64,000 bases of DNA, taken from NCBI RefSeq assembly GCF_002949795.1, contig NZ_CP026692.1, positions 6,835,001 to 6,899,000 of the forward strand, read 5' to 3'. The notes under the pieces are model-generated. The model saw only the letters and a list, made by a program, of their open reading frames with translations. It was not told where the DNA came from and made no database searches. This stretch comes from Nostoc sp. 'Lobaria pulmonaria (5183) cyanobiont'. Lineage in GTDB: Bacteria; Cyanobacteriota; Cyanobacteriia; Cyanobacteriales; Nostocaceae. Made by a program: the position numbers and the translations under genes. Positions 9,934 to 19,287 of the stretch are shown here, in pieces (positions within the stretch are counted from its first letter, which is position 1; the number at the start of each line of letters is the position of its first letter).

Positions 9934-10000
9934 CTACACCGACCTGGGCTAGAGAAAATCAAGCTTTTATAACCCAGGTAGGTCGATTTTGCCTGTGTAG
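9934..10000. terminator. Bidirectional hairpin between convergent genes
   Basis: An outer stem (CTACAC with GTGTAG) and an inner stem (CGACCTGGG with CCCAGGT-GGTCG) enclose an AT-rich loop. It lies between the 3' ends of the secreted-protein gene and the TPR gene, so it probably serves both. Confidence 0.5.
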
Positions 10001-10025
10001 ACGTGGTTTCCAACCGCCCTTTTAA

Positions 10026-11105
10026 CTACTTTCGCTGAAGCATTTTAGTTAACTGATCCAGCAATTGCACTTCTTGTTTGCTGTCTTGCAATGTCCGCGC
10101 CAGTATAATTGCCCTTTCGTAAAAATTGCGGGCAGTTAAATAATTACCTTGTTGCTTATATAACTGAGCATAAGATTCAAAAGATTTTAATTCTTCGCGT
10201 AAATTTTGTAATTCTTTAGCGAGTGCTAAACGCTGCTCTAGTAAGTCAAAGGCGCGTTCGTAACGTCCTACAGCAGTGTGAGCCGTAACTAAACCGTCAA
10301 TTGCCCGTAATTGATTAGTGCGATCACGGTTGGTTTTAGCTGTCTGCATTACTTCACCATAAGTAGCAATGGTATCTTGATAATTTCCAGATGCTAAATA
10401 AGCATCTCCTAAATTATTTAAGGTATTTGCTTCACCAATAGCATCGCCAGTCTGACGGCGGAAAATTAAAGCATTTTCGTACAGTTTAATCGCCTTGTTA
10501 TAATCTCCCAACCTGGCACTTACCAAACCTAAATTACTTAAAGACAGTCCTTCACCTTCAATATTTTTGACACTGCGAGCAATTGTCAGTGCATCTTCAA
10601 CTGTTTTACCAGCAGCAACAGATTCGCCTTGTTGCAGCAGATATGTACCGATATTATTCAGCACAAAAATCTGAGATTGGAAGTCTTTAGTATCACGAGC
10701 GATCGCTAATCCTCTTCTGAAAGCATCTTCCGCCTCTTTTGAATTACCAAGCTGCACATAAGCCTTAGCAAGCAAATTGTACGTTAGACCTTGTGCTTTC
10801 AAGTCGCCAATGGAATGATATAGTTCCAATGCCCGCAAACAAGACGTAATTGTTTTGTCGCCATGTCCTGAAGCGTATTCTTGTTCAGCAATACGCAGCA
10901 AACCGTCTGCTTCATCTCTTGATTGTCGCCCAACAGAATTATTTAAAGGGCGATGGAGTTGTTCGGTAATATCAACCGCACCCGCTACAGGACTCAGCAA
11001 AAAAGCTAACAATAAAAAGCTGTGTAAAAGTACCTGGGGACAAGAAATCGCACCTACACAAATTAAGCCTAGCTTTTGGCAGGGAAATACAAGCCGTTGT
11101 TTCAT
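10026..11105 (-). CDS. Exported tetratricopeptide-repeat protein
   Basis: 359 residues. The N terminus has a hydrophobic segment (VLLHSFLLLAFLLSPVAGA), probably a signal peptide. About six TPR units follow from residue 60 to 350 (AQGLTYNLLAKAYVQLGNSKEAEDAF, GLSLSNLGLVSARLGDYNKAIKLYENAL and others). TPR arrays mediate protein-protein contacts. The closest relatives are the TPR parts of cyanobacterial CHAT proteins, but no CHAT protease domain is present here. The sigma-like gene lies upstream on the same strand with a 93-bp gap. Confidence 0.8.
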   Translation of the reverse strand: MKQRLVFPCQKLGLICVGAISCPQVLLHSFLLLAFLLSPVAGAVDITEQLHRPLNNSVGRQSRDEADGLLRIAEQEYASGHGDKTITSCLRALELYHSIGDLKAQGLTYNLLAKAYVQLGNSKEAEDAFRRGLAIARDTKDFQSQIFVLNNIGTYLLQQGESVAAGKTVEDALTIARSVKNIEGEGLSLSNLGLVSARLGDYNKAIKLYENALIFRRQTGDAIGEANTLNNLGDAYLASGNYQDTIATYGEVMQTAKTNRDRTNQLRAIDGLVTAHTAVGRYERAFDLLEQRLALAKELQNLREELKSFESYAQLYKQQGNYLTARNFYERAIILARTLQDSKQEVQLLDQLTKMLQRK

Positions 11106-11198
11106 AAAAATTACCCGTAAAGTTGCGGGTTTAAGTAGAAGGTCTAAGAAGAAGTTTTAATGTTTTAAATTGAAGACAATGAATATACGCGTTTGTAC

Positions 11199-11834
11199 TT
11201 AAGTTTTTGATTTAAATAAATCTTCCCCAAAGTATATGGTGCGGATATCTGTGGGCAATTTGTCCTCTAGCATACGATAGCCTTCTTGGAGAAAATTGGC
11301 TACTTCATTAGGAGCGATCGCTTCTCCTTCAGCTTGTAGATAAGCAGCGATTCTAGTTTCACTCCAGTGGAAAGTTTGAGCCATTAATACAATTAATCGT
11401 AAAACTGGTGGTAGTTGGTCTAACGCCTGTTCTACATAGCACCATAGCGGCGGCGAAGTCGCTTGCAGAGAATAATGAATTGCTTCTGTGGGTGGTAGTT
11501 TAATCTCATTTATACAGAAAGCTGTCATATTAATTAACCAATTCTGCATGGTCAAAGCTTCTTCACCTGATTCAGAGTCAGTTAACTTTAGTCCACCGAG
11601 TTCGTAATATATATGTCGCCAGGTGAGGGCAAACAGATAATCTGCTTGCACAGGCGATCGCGCCGAATGCCGAATTAAGGTGTAAACTATGGGGCTATAG
11701 CGGCAAAAAATCACCGTAAAGTACTTTCCAGCATCTGGATAGCGCTGAAACAGAGTCAGTAGTTCATGGTCACTGTGATGGAACAGCGATTTCACCAGTG
11801 GGTGATTAGCTTCGGGAAAATGAGGAATTTGCAC
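11199..11834 (-). CDS. Sigma-70/ECF-like factor, divergent
   Basis: 211 residues. The N-terminal half (DHELLTLFQRYPDAGKYFTVIFCRYSPIVYTLIRH) has the pattern of sigma region 2. The C-terminal half (ALDQLPPVLRLIVLMAQTFHWSETRIAAYLQ) resembles sigma region 4 with its HTH. Both are weak matches, and region 4 lacks the usual crisp recognition helix. It may be a divergent ECF sigma factor or a sigma-like regulator. It is followed co-directionally by the TPR gene. Confidence 0.55.
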   Translation of the reverse strand: MQIPHFPEANHPLVKSLFHHSDHELLTLFQRYPDAGKYFTVIFCRYSPIVYTLIRHSARSPVQADYLFALTWRHIYYELGGLKLTDSESGEEALTMQNWLINMTAFCINEIKLPPTEAIHYSLQATSPPLWCYVEQALDQLPPVLRLIVLMAQTFHWSETRIAAYLQAEGEAIAPNEVANFLQEGYRMLEDKLPTDIRTIYFGEDLFKSKT

Positions 11835-12030
11835 AAGTCTTGGAGTTGATAGTTGTTAAAATAGTTTTGGGAATTGCACTCCCCTAGTTAATCGCATAAT
11901 ATCTTGGTGTTGCTCAGTTTGTAGATGAGACTCAGACTACTTGAGTATTGATAAACTAGAAACAAGGACTTAATTTTAGTCTTAATCGACAATCATAAAA
12001 TCAACTCTCTTAAAGAATCCTTATTTGTTC

Positions 12031-12627
12031 ATGGTTATAGCAGTTAGTGTCATATCGTTCCTGCTCAGTCCCCTTACTTTAGGCTCCTTTCTGCCTTCCC
12101 TGCCCTTAGATAGCCTGTTCTCCACCCAAGGCATTATGGTGATGCTACTAGCAGCTTACGCTGGTGCTATGTGGATGTTTCTCACCAGTGCCCCAAAAGT
12201 ACACACTGTAATGGTGTCAGATTTGGAGATTGCCCGACAATTGTATGAAGGGCTGCTAGATTTGCCAGCAGCTGAGGTGCCATTGCACTACTACTACAAC
12301 TACGAACAAACTATAGGCGCAACTGGCATCGATCCGTTATATATGTCTACTGGCCCGAGCTTGTCTAGCAAAATGATGAATAATGCTAACGATGGGCTGT
12401 GGTATCAATTGAAGAAAAACACCCAGCTACACGTCATTACTGGTGCAAGTTTAGGTAGCAAAAATCAGCAACGCCACGTTTGTTTTGACCACGACTGCCT
12501 GGAAATGATTTTAATGCGAGTCGAAACGCGCGGTTTGAAATTGAAGATTCGTAACCAGAAACCCCTGAACTTTTTAGTCAAGGACTATGAAGGGCGAGTC
12601 ATTGAAGTAGCTGAGGTAGCAAATTAG
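12031..12627 (+). CDS. Membrane-anchored glyoxalase-like (VOC) protein
   Basis: About 199 residues. Two hydrophobic stretches occupy residues 1-50. A VOC-type fold follows, with VHTVMVSDLEIARQLYEGLL at its start and RHVCFDHDCLEMILMRVETRG...LVKDYEGRVIEVAEV at its end. VOC proteins include glyoxalases and dioxygenases; the metal ligands here are not those of a standard glyoxalase I, so the activity is unknown. ATG 12031 is preferred to TTG 12025. Confidence 0.6.
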   Translation: MVIAVSVISFLLSPLTLGSFLPSLPLDSLFSTQGIMVMLLAAYAGAMWMFLTSAPKVHTVMVSDLEIARQLYEGLLDLPAAEVPLHYYYNYEQTIGATGIDPLYMSTGPSLSSKMMNNANDGLWYQLKKNTQLHVITGASLGSKNQQRHVCFDHDCLEMILMRVETRGLKLKIRNQKPLNFLVKDYEGRVIEVAEVAN

Positions 12628-12652
12628 TTCTGAGATTTTAGATTATTTGAGG

Positions 12653-12696
12653 TTGGGTTTGGCGTAGCTTGCTACCGTAAGCATCGCTAAACCCAA
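12653..12696. repeat. Palindromic repeat, TTGGGTTT...AAACCCAA
   Basis: Inverted arms TTGGGTTT and AAACCCAA enclose GCGTAGCTTGCTACCGTAAG, a Nostoc palindromic repeat core. It lies between the VOC and DUF29 genes and could also act as a terminator for the former. Confidence 0.55.
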
Positions 12697-12778
12697 TATT
12701 TATTTTTAGATTTTGGATTTTGGTGCAAGCGTTACCGCAGGGGTAGGTAAGTAAATAGGTGTAAATAAAGTGGAAAAA

Positions 12779-13243
12779 ATGTATACATCTCACCTATATG
12801 AAACAGATTTCTATGATTGGACGCAAAAGCAGGTTAGCTTGTTCAAAACTCAACAGTGGGAACAATTAGATACAGTTAACCTGATTGAAGAAATTGAAAC
12901 TTTGGGCAGAAGAGAACGGCAAGAATTGCGAAATCGGCTGGGAGTATTGCTAGGACATCTACTAAAATGGCAATTTCAACCTGAAAAACGTAGCAATAGC
13001 TGGTTGGGTACAATTCGAGAGCAACGTGTTCAAATTAAACTGCTTCTGCAAGATAGCCCTAGTTTGAAACCCTATCTCGATGAAGTTTTCTTCAGTGTTT
13101 ATGAACTAGGTTTGGCTTTAGCGATTCGAGAAACTGAGTTGGGTGAAAATGTTTTTCCAGAAATCTGTCCCTACACTTTAGACCAAACTTTGAATCCTAA
13201 ATTATTACCAAATTTTAATCAGGTTGATGAACAGGGCGAGTAA
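12779..13243 (+). CDS. DUF29 family protein
   Basis: About 154 residues matching the DUF29 pattern: LYETDFYDWTQKQVSLF at the start, WEQLDTVNLIEEIETLGRRER and then LLGHLLKWQFQPEKR. DUF29 proteins are small helical proteins, abundant in cyanobacteria, of unknown function. Start is ATG 12779 or GTG 12770; neither has a strong ribosome-binding site. Confidence 0.85.
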   Translation: MYTSHLYETDFYDWTQKQVSLFKTQQWEQLDTVNLIEEIETLGRRERQELRNRLGVLLGHLLKWQFQPEKRSNSWLGTIREQRVQIKLLLQDSPSLKPYLDEVFFSVYELGLALAIRETELGENVFPEICPYTLDQTLNPKLLPNFNQVDEQGE

Positions 13244-13396
13244 TTGCCCCAATACTATTATTTTCTCACCGTAAACCGTGGCAAATAAAAGCAGCCCAGT
13301 AATGAGTATGTGAAAAGGGAAATTCCTCTGTCGAATTTTTTATGTCATAAATTTGACTTAACACTTTACGGTACTTTTTATATTAACAGTCTAGGA

Positions 13397-13762
13397 TTAG
13401 TATTTGATTTTTGAAAAAGCTCCGTACATCTGGAGAGACATAAAATCAAAGGCAGTATTTTGGATAAACCACTCAAACATCCACTTTAAATGAGAAAACG
13501 AAGGCACTAAAGCACAAAAACGTCGAACCCAAGTTTTAGCCTGCAACCAAATATCCTCAATTGGATTTTGTGACGGACAATTGGGAGCAAACCGGACACA
13601 GTGAATTTTCCATCGCTCTGAGTATTCAAAGGCTTTTTCTATTTGTCCAGCATTGATGCAAGCTTGCACCATTTTTTGGTAGATACCAATAGATTTCACC
13701 AGAATTTCTTGACGGTGTAATTCAGATTTTGTCCAAGTAGAGCGCCTCATTGGAAGCATCAA
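13397..13762 (-). pseudogene. Chimeric relic: CHAT/TPR fragment joined to IS630 transposase C terminus
   Basis: The frame is a fusion. Residues 10-52 (LHRQEILVKSIGIYQKMVQACINAGQIEKAFEYSERWK) resemble the TPR segment that precedes CHAT domains in cyanobacteria. From about residue 53 the sequence changes to CVRFAPNCPSQNPIEDIWLQAKTWVR, the last DDE block of IS630-family transposases (PxNPIExxW), and continues to the transposase end. An IS630 element therefore entered a CHAT-like gene and both decayed. Neither part can function as in its family. Confidence 0.7.
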
Positions 13763-13789
13763 AAAACCTGTGTCAGAATTAGCACTTCC

Positions 13790-14219
13790 TTGGATAACTG
13801 GTCACAAATTACTGGTCTAGGAGAAGTTGTGACGGCTCCAGGAATAATTTTTAGCGATAATGATAATGTTATTCCCGATGTTGTTTGGGCTAGCAACGAG
13901 AGATTGCCTTTACTTTTAGACGAGGCGGGACATTTAGACTGGTGCGCCAGAATTGGTTGTAGAGGTGTTATCTGCTGGTAGTGAAAACGAAAAGCGGGAC
14001 AGAGAACTAAAACTTAAGCTCTACTAATCACGAGGTGTCAGAGAATATTGGATTGTAGATTGGCGCAAGCAACAGGTGGAAGTATATCGGCGCGAACAAG
14101 CAAGTTTAAAGTTAGTTGCTACGTTATTCAATGGTAATGAATTGAGTTCACCCATATTGCCTAATTTTACTTGTGCGATGTCTACGACGGACTATGCCTA
14201 CGCACAATTATTTAATTAA
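13790..14219 (+). pseudogene. Uma2-family (DUF820) endonuclease-like pseudogene
   Basis: The first frame reads VVTAPGIIFSDNDNVIPDVVWAS...LLLDEAGHLD. A +1 shift near 13950 gives APELVVEVLSAGSENEKRDRELKLKLY, then a TAA, then RGVREYWIVDWRKQQVEVYRRE and the C terminus. These are the PD-(D/E)xK-fold blocks of Uma2 proteins (PDVVW, ELVVEVLS, GVREYWIVD). The gene lacks its first 50 or so residues and carries one frameshift and one stop. Its last codons lie in a Nostoc palindromic repeat. Confidence 0.85.
14175..14203. repeat. Palindromic repeat at the end of the Uma2 pseudogene
   Basis: GCGATGTCTACGACGGACTA followed by TGCCTACGC is a degenerate copy of the palindromic repeat seen at 2826 and 32706. 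It encodes CAMSTTDYAYA, near the C terminus of the pseudogene. Confidence 0.55.
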
Positions 14220-14220
14220 T

Positions 14221-14249
14221 AAAAATTACGAATTACGAATTACGAATTA
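14221..14249. repeat. ATTACGA heptamer array
   Basis: Three to four copies of ATTACGA between the Uma2 pseudogene and the next gene. It is a short tandem repeat of the Nostoc type. Confidence 0.7.
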
Positions 14250-14250
14250 G

Positions 14251-14532
14251 TTAATTGTGCTGTAAAAACTCAACTTTGGGCAATAACGGGTCAGTCACAA
14301 TACCCACACCGCTAAAACCCCAGCGTTTGAGCAAATTTCCCAACTGTGTACGCGCAATAGATTCCACAGCAAAGCGATTTGCCACTTCTGCTGCGTGGGT
14401 GTTGAGATAGCTAAGGGCATCAAAGTTTTCTTGAAACAGCAATAAATAGCCCGATGTTTCAGCATCAGGACGAGCTATAAGATAATTTCCGTCAGTTTTT
14501 GAACGCACCAAATAATAGACTTCAGACAACAT
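14251..14532 (-). CDS. Conserved small protein, function unknown
   Basis: 93 residues, no signal peptide, mixed alpha/beta: MLSEVYYLVRSKTDGNYLIAR, LLFQENFDALSYLNTHAAEVANRF and LLKRWGFSGVGIVTDPLLP. The ordered composition and a clean ATG suggest a real gene, and I recall similar proteins in heterocystous cyanobacteria. It lies downstream of pstB on the same strand with a 120-bp gap and is probably not part of that operon. No function can be assigned. Confidence 0.6.
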   Translation of the reverse strand: MLSEVYYLVRSKTDGNYLIARPDAETSGYLLLFQENFDALSYLNTHAAEVANRFAVESIARTQLGNLLKRWGFSGVGIVTDPLLPKVEFLQHN

Positions 14533-14652
14533 GGAGATAAGATTTGTTGGGGAGGAAAAAATCCTTCAAATAAAAAACATAGAGGAATATCGCGCAGCTT
14601 TAATTTCCGAATATCCCTCATTGCTTTAATATCAACAATGTAAAATATTTAT

Positions 14653-15459
14653 TTATCCAAATTTGCCGCTGACGTAATCTCTGGTATCTTCCTGCTGAGG
14701 ATTGTTGAAAATTACTTCTGTTGCATCATACTCTACCATATAGCCATTACGGGTTCCTGTTTCAGAAGTCCGAACATTAAAAAAGGCTGTCTTATCAGAA
14801 ACACGCGCTGCTTGCTGCATGTTATGGGTGACAATGACAATAGTATATTGCTCTTTAAGTTCGTGAATCAGTTCTTCAACACGCAAGGTAGAAATGGGGT
14901 CAAGAGCGGAGCAAGGTTCATCCATCAGTATAATTTCAGGTTGTACTGCGATCGCGCGAGCAATACATAACCGTTGTTGTTGTCCACCAGATAAAGATGA
15001 GCCACTTTGCTGTAGTTTATCTTTGACTTCATCCCACAAAGCTGCTTTTCTGAGACTGCTTTCTACCAATTCATCCAAATTACCTTTATAGCCGTTGATT
15101 TTGGCTCCAAAAGTAATATTGTCATAAATTGATTTGGGAAATGGGTTTGGTCTTTGAAACACCATCCCAATTCTCCGACGCACTTCTACAGGGTCGATGT
15201 CGGACGCGTACAAATTTTTATCGTAAAAAAGTATTTTACCTTCTGCCCGAAATGACTCAATCAGGTCATTGAGACGGTTATAGCATCGCAACAACGTACT
15301 TTTACCACAACCAGAAGGGCCGATAAAAGCAGTAACCTGATTTTTCGGTATATCTAGCCAAATATTCTGTAATGCTAAAAACTTGCCATAGTAAACATTG
15401 AGATTTTCAGTGCGTAAAACGGTTTCAGTGTCATTCACTGTCCTAGTGTTGGTAGCCAT
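14653..15459 (-). CDS. pstB: Phosphate ABC transporter ATP-binding protein
   Basis: 268 residues. Walker [13 protein letters not shown] signature [16 protein letters not shown], Walker [14 protein letters not shown] and switch His in VTHNM are all intact. The PstB-specific [12 protein letters not shown] segment is present. It powers uptake of inorganic phosphate with PstA, PstC and PstS, encoded directly upstream in the order pstS-pstC-pstA-pstB. There is no phoU in the cluster. Confidence 0.96.
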   Translation of the reverse strand: MATNTRTVNDTETVLRTENLNVYYGKFLALQNIWLDIPKNQVTAFIGPSGCGKSTLLRCYNRLNDLIESFRAEGKILFYDKNLYASDIDPVEVRRRIGMVFQRPNPFPKSIYDNITFGAKINGYKGNLDELVESSLRKAALWDEVKDKLQQSGSSLSGGQQQRLCIARAIAVQPEIILMDEPCSALDPISTLRVEELIHELKEQYTIVIVTHNMQQAARVSDKTAFFNVRTSETGTRNGYMVEYDATEVIFNNPQQEDTRDYVSGKFG

Positions 15460-15516
15460 AAATTAAATTTAGTGTTAGTTTAAGCGATCGGGATTTGCAC
15501 TGTGGATGATTGCTTA

Positions 15517-16398
15517 CTAAGCTTTTTTGCGAGTTGCCCAGCGAGCGATGATACTTGTGATTAAAACCATCAATACCAAAATTAAAGATGCTGCCCAAGC
15601 TAGAGATTGCCAATTTTTAAACGGAGAAATGGCGTATTTGTAAACTAAAACAGCCAGAGAAGCTGTTGGTTGGAATAAACCATCTGGCCAAAAGTTAGAA
15701 AATAGGGCAGTAAATAGCAAAGGTGCGGTTTCTCCAGATGCTCTGGCGATCGCTAGCGTTGCCCCAGTTACAATAGCTGGTAAAGCTGCTGGTAAGACTA
15801 CTTGACTCACCGTTTGAAAGTTAGTCGCTCCCAACCCTACAGATGCTTGTCGCAAATCTTGCGATACTAACTGCAAGGCTTCATCAGTAGTTCGCAGAAT
15901 AATTGGCAACATTAAAATTGCCAGTGCAAACCCTCCAGCTAGAGCTGAATACGATCCTAAGTTCAACTTTACCATTGTCAAAACTACAATCCCATAGGCA
16001 AATACCCCAGCAATAATTGAAGGGACTCCACTAAGGACGTTAGCCGCAAAACGCACCCATCTAGCTACTTTCGCCGAACTAAATTCTGTGATGTAAATCG
16101 CCCCTAAAACTCCAAAGGGGATACTAATCAAGGCAGCAATTCCTACCATCAGCAGGGTGCCTAAAATTGCATTACCAAAGCCTCCTCCCTTTTGGAGAGC
16201 TTTGGGTGGCAATTCCACAAACACGGCCAGATTCAGACTGCTAAAACCTTTAATAATCACGTAAGAAAGCACTGCTAGCAAAGGTAAAAGTGCCAATACT
16301 CCGCAGATAAATGCGACTACAGTCATCACTGTATTAAACAGTGTCCTTTGAGACGTGGGGGAGCGAGTTAAACTGCGCTCTGGAAAATTAGAAGTCAT
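15517..16398 (-). CDS. pstA: Phosphate ABC transporter permease
   Basis: 293 residues with six predicted membrane helices. The permease loop facing PstB (ASVGLGATNFQTVSQVVLPAALP, residues about 195-217) is typical of PstA. It forms the membrane channel with PstC. It is separated from pstC by 19 bp and from pstB by 57 bp, so it is in one transcription unit. Confidence 0.95.
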   Translation of the reverse strand: MTSNFPERSLTRSPTSQRTLFNTVMTVVAFICGVLALLPLLAVLSYVIIKGFSSLNLAVFVELPPKALQKGGGFGNAILGTLLMVGIAALISIPFGVLGAIYITEFSSAKVARWVRFAANVLSGVPSIIAGVFAYGIVVLTMVKLNLGSYSALAGGFALAILMLPIILRTTDEALQLVSQDLRQASVGLGATNFQTVSQVVLPAALPAIVTGATLAIARASGETAPLLFTALFSNFWPDGLFQPTASLAVLVYKYAISPFKNWQSLAWAASLILVLMVLITSIIARWATRKKA

Positions 16399-16417
16399 AA
16401 TTTAACCCAAAACTAAG

Positions 16418-17368
16418 CTATATTCGCTTGACTCTCAGAACGATCAACTCTGCCAGAATATTGACTACCAGTGTCAAAAAAAATAAAATTAAAGCCGCGT
16501 ACATTAAAGCCGCAACTTGCAAACCACTCGCTTCTGAGAATTGATTTGCTAGTAGAGAAGAAATTGTATTGGCTGGTGCTAAAAGAGAGAGACTGATATT
16601 GTTGGAGTTTCCAATTAACATCGTTACAGCCATTGTTTCTCCCATTGCCCGCCCAAGTCCCAGCATCACAGCACTCACTATGCCCGAAAAGGCTGCTGGG
16701 ATAAGAACTTGTAAAATCGTTTCCCAGCGTGTTGCTCCTAGTCCGATAGAGGCTTGGCGCAAACTTGGGGGTACAGAAATCAAGGCATCGCGGGATAAGG
16801 CTGTGATGATGGGCAAAATCATAATCGCTAAAATGACTCCCGCCGGCAACATTCCTGGGCCTGTAGGAGAAGTACTAAAAAATGGCAGCCAGCCAAAGTA
16901 ACCATTGAGCCATTTTCCCAAATTGGTTAAGATTGGCACTAAAACGAAAATACCCCACACGCCGTAGACAACGCTGGGAATAGCTGCGAGCAGTTCTACT
17001 GCGAAAACCAGTACCAGTTTCACTTTAGCGGGCAAAAAATCCTCGCTCAGTACAATAGCAGTACCAACCCCAATTGGTACTGCTATCAGCAAACCAATAA
17101 AAGAACTCACGAGAGTTCCATAGATTTGAGGTAGAACTCCGTAGCTATCATTAACCGGGTTCCAAGTGGTGTTGACTAAAAAGCTAGCACCAAACTTTTG
17201 GATAGCAGGCCAAGAAGCAATTGCAACCTGCGACCCGATCCATAATAGAGTCCCAGCAACTCCAAAAGCGAAAATTTTAGTCAGCCAAATAAAACCCAAA
17301 TCTAAGGATTTTTCGGCGTCAGAGCGATTTTTCATCGCTGATGACAGATTTTGAGAATTTGTAGTCAT
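16418..17368 (-). CDS. pstC: Phosphate ABC transporter permease
   Basis: 316 residues with about six membrane helices and the EAA-type loop QASIGLGATRWETILQVLIPAAFSGI (about 203-228). It starts MTTNSQNLSS with a hydrophilic leader of about 20 residues. It is partner of PstA in the inner membrane. It lies 142 bp downstream of pstS. Confidence 0.95.
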   Translation of the reverse strand: MTTNSQNLSSAMKNRSDAEKSLDLGFIWLTKIFAFGVAGTLLWIGSQVAIASWPAIQKFGASFLVNTTWNPVNDSYGVLPQIYGTLVSSFIGLLIAVPIGVGTAIVLSEDFLPAKVKLVLVFAVELLAAIPSVVYGVWGIFVLVPILTNLGKWLNGYFGWLPFFSTSPTGPGMLPAGVILAIMILPIITALSRDALISVPPSLRQASIGLGATRWETILQVLIPAAFSGIVSAVMLGLGRAMGETMAVTMLIGNSNNISLSLLAPANTISSLLANQFSEASGLQVAALMYAALILFFLTLVVNILAELIVLRVKRI

Positions 17369-17510
17369 GAATACCGACTTTTAGAATGAAATCAGAGAAA
17401 AATATGGGAGGCAATCCAGATTGGTAAAATTGTTGCCTCATCATCTATTTAAACTGATACAATAGTAACTCTGTGTTCAAAGTTACTACTGAATAAGCGT
17501 GTTTGATTGC

Positions 17511-18692
17511 TTACTTGCTAGCACTATTACCACTGGCGACAGAAATTTTATACTCTGGGCTGATTTGGTCAGCAGCAGCAGCCACCTTTGTAATAACATT
17601 TGAGGGTAAAGGAACATATCCTAATGCACTAGCCTGCTTCTGTCCATCAGTTAAAGCGTATTCGATCGCAGCTTCAATCGCTTTGGCTTTTGCCGCATTG
17701 GGATATTTCTTGTAAGCCAAAATCCAGGTGTAAGTGACGATGGGATAGGAATCAGCCCCGTCAGGATCGGAAATGAAGGAGCGGAGATTTGCGGGTAGAG
17801 CTACTGATTCGAGAGTTTTAGAAGCTGACTCCTCACTAGCTACAACAAACTTACCGCCTTTATTTTCCAAAGCAGCAAACTTGAGACTATTTTGTTTGGC
17901 ATAGCCATACTCGACATAACCAATGGAACCTTGAGTTTGCTGGATTTGGGCAGTAACACCCTCGTTACCTTTAGCACCCACTCCCTTAGGCCAGTTGACA
18001 GTTTTACCTTCACCAACTTTACTTTTCCACTCAGGGCTGATAGCGCTGAGGTGTTTTGTGAACACACCCGTAGTTCCGCTACCATCGGAACGATAAACAA
18101 CTGTGATTGACTCTTTCGGAAGCTTTGCACCTGGGTTAGCCTTGGCAATTTGGGCATCATCCCAAGACGTGATTTTGCCTAGTAGAATATCGGCGTAAAC
18201 GGCTCGTGGGAGCTTAAGTTCTGGAACATCAGGCAAGTTGTAAGCCAACACGATGCTACCAGCAGTCACAGGCAGTAAAATAACACCTCTATCTGCTGGT
18301 ACTTTTTGGATTTCTTCATCCTTCATTGCAACATCGCTGGCACCAAAGTCTACAGTGCCTTTGATAAATTGTTCAACTCCAGAACCGCTACCAACTGATG
18401 CATAGTCAACTTGCAGATTGGGATATTTTTTGTTTAAATCTGTGAACCAGGTATCGTACAGTGGTGCCGGAAAAGACGCACCAGCTCCGCTTAACTTTAC
18501 GGTTCCGCCAAGGTCTAATTTAGCTGGGCTAGAGGCAGTAGTATCTGTAGCAGTACCAGAAGGCGTATCTTTGGTGGCTGTACTATCTGGTGTTTGCTGT
18601 CCGCCACAAGCTGCTAGGCTGATTGTCAGTGCTAACACTGAAATTGAACCTGTGAGGCGATGAGTTTTTATTGCACTAAGACGTGAGAGCAT
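17511..18692 (-). CDS. pstS: Periplasmic phosphate-binding lipoprotein
   Basis: About 393 residues. A lipoprotein signal ends in SLAAC-GG (lipobox), followed by a Ser/Thr-rich linker. The binding domain begins KLSGAGASFPAPLYDTWF and includes DYASVGSGSGVEQF, VDFGASDVAM and YRSDGSGTTGVFTKHL, the phosphate-contacting loops of PstS. ATG 18692 is preferred to TTG 18701, although neither has a strong ribosome-binding site. A Pho box lies 55-85 bp upstream. Confidence 0.95.
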   Translation of the reverse strand: MLSRLSAIKTHRLTGSISVLALTISLAACGGQQTPDSTATKDTPSGTATDTTASSPAKLDLGGTVKLSGAGASFPAPLYDTWFTDLNKKYPNLQVDYASVGSGSGVEQFIKGTVDFGASDVAMKDEEIQKVPADRGVILLPVTAGSIVLAYNLPDVPELKLPRAVYADILLGKITSWDDAQIAKANPGAKLPKESITVVYRSDGSGTTGVFTKHLSAISPEWKSKVGEGKTVNWPKGVGAKGNEGVTAQIQQTQGSIGYVEYGYAKQNSLKFAALENKGGKFVVASEESASKTLESVALPANLRSFISDPDGADSYPIVTYTWILAYKKYPNAAKAKAIEAAIEYALTDGQKQASALGYVPLPSNVITKVAAAADQISPEYKISVASGNSASK

Positions 18693-18747
18693 CGCTATCA
18701 ATTTTTTAGTAACTTTTCAGGTGAGCGTTTCTAAGATACTCCCAAAG

Positions 18748-18777
18748 AACAACAATAGAGATTAACGAAAGGTTAAC
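18748..18777 (-). promoter_or_regulatory. Pho box upstream of pstS
   Basis: Reading the minus strand: GTTAACCT, 3 bp, GTTAATCT, 3 bp, TTGTTGTT. This is two good and one weak copy of the 8-bp direct repeat (PyTTAAPyPyT/A type) at 11-bp intervals that defines the cyanobacterial PhoB/SphR site. Its position just upstream of pstS fits induction on phosphate limitation. Confidence 0.75.
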
Positions 18778-19287
18778 AAAGCAATAAAAATACTTGTTTT
18801 TTTGATGAAGAGCAAACCCTTGTTTCTAGATTTGATTGATAAATTTTATACTCTTGCTTTAGGTTGAAGATAGAAATATGACTACAGTAAGTTTGTTGTA
18901 CTCATTTACAAAACTTTATTGTTAGTGTAATTTCGTTGGTCAAGTTATAAAAAAAAATAGATTAATATTAATTAAGATTAAGCATTAAACACTTTGTAGC
19001 CAAATTTAGCCACTGCTCTGCAAAACTAGTATAAATACTAATATAAATAATGAATGTCAATTTTACCTTGTTTTAGGTTAAACACCAGAATTCACAGCAC
19101 GCTTCAGCTAAGAAAATCAGATAATAGACACCTCAGTTGCAATTCGTAGAACTGAAAAATTACATACCAAAAAGGCAAAAGAAAATATGCTAGTTCTTAA
19201 GATGTAAGCACAAATTTCATTTCAATATTAATGAATATACTAGTTGCTGTTGGTTTTCCCTTTTGCTTTTCCTTGGTTGCCTAATAA
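18778..19287. other. pstS-bioY spacer
   Basis: About 510 bp of AT-rich DNA between divergent genes. Apart from the Pho box at its left edge nothing is recognised. No biotin-type operator palindrome was seen before bioY. Confidence 0.4.

Noticed and set aside
18778-19287. Biotin or other riboswitch before bioY
   Set aside because: No recognisable aptamer or operator was seen.
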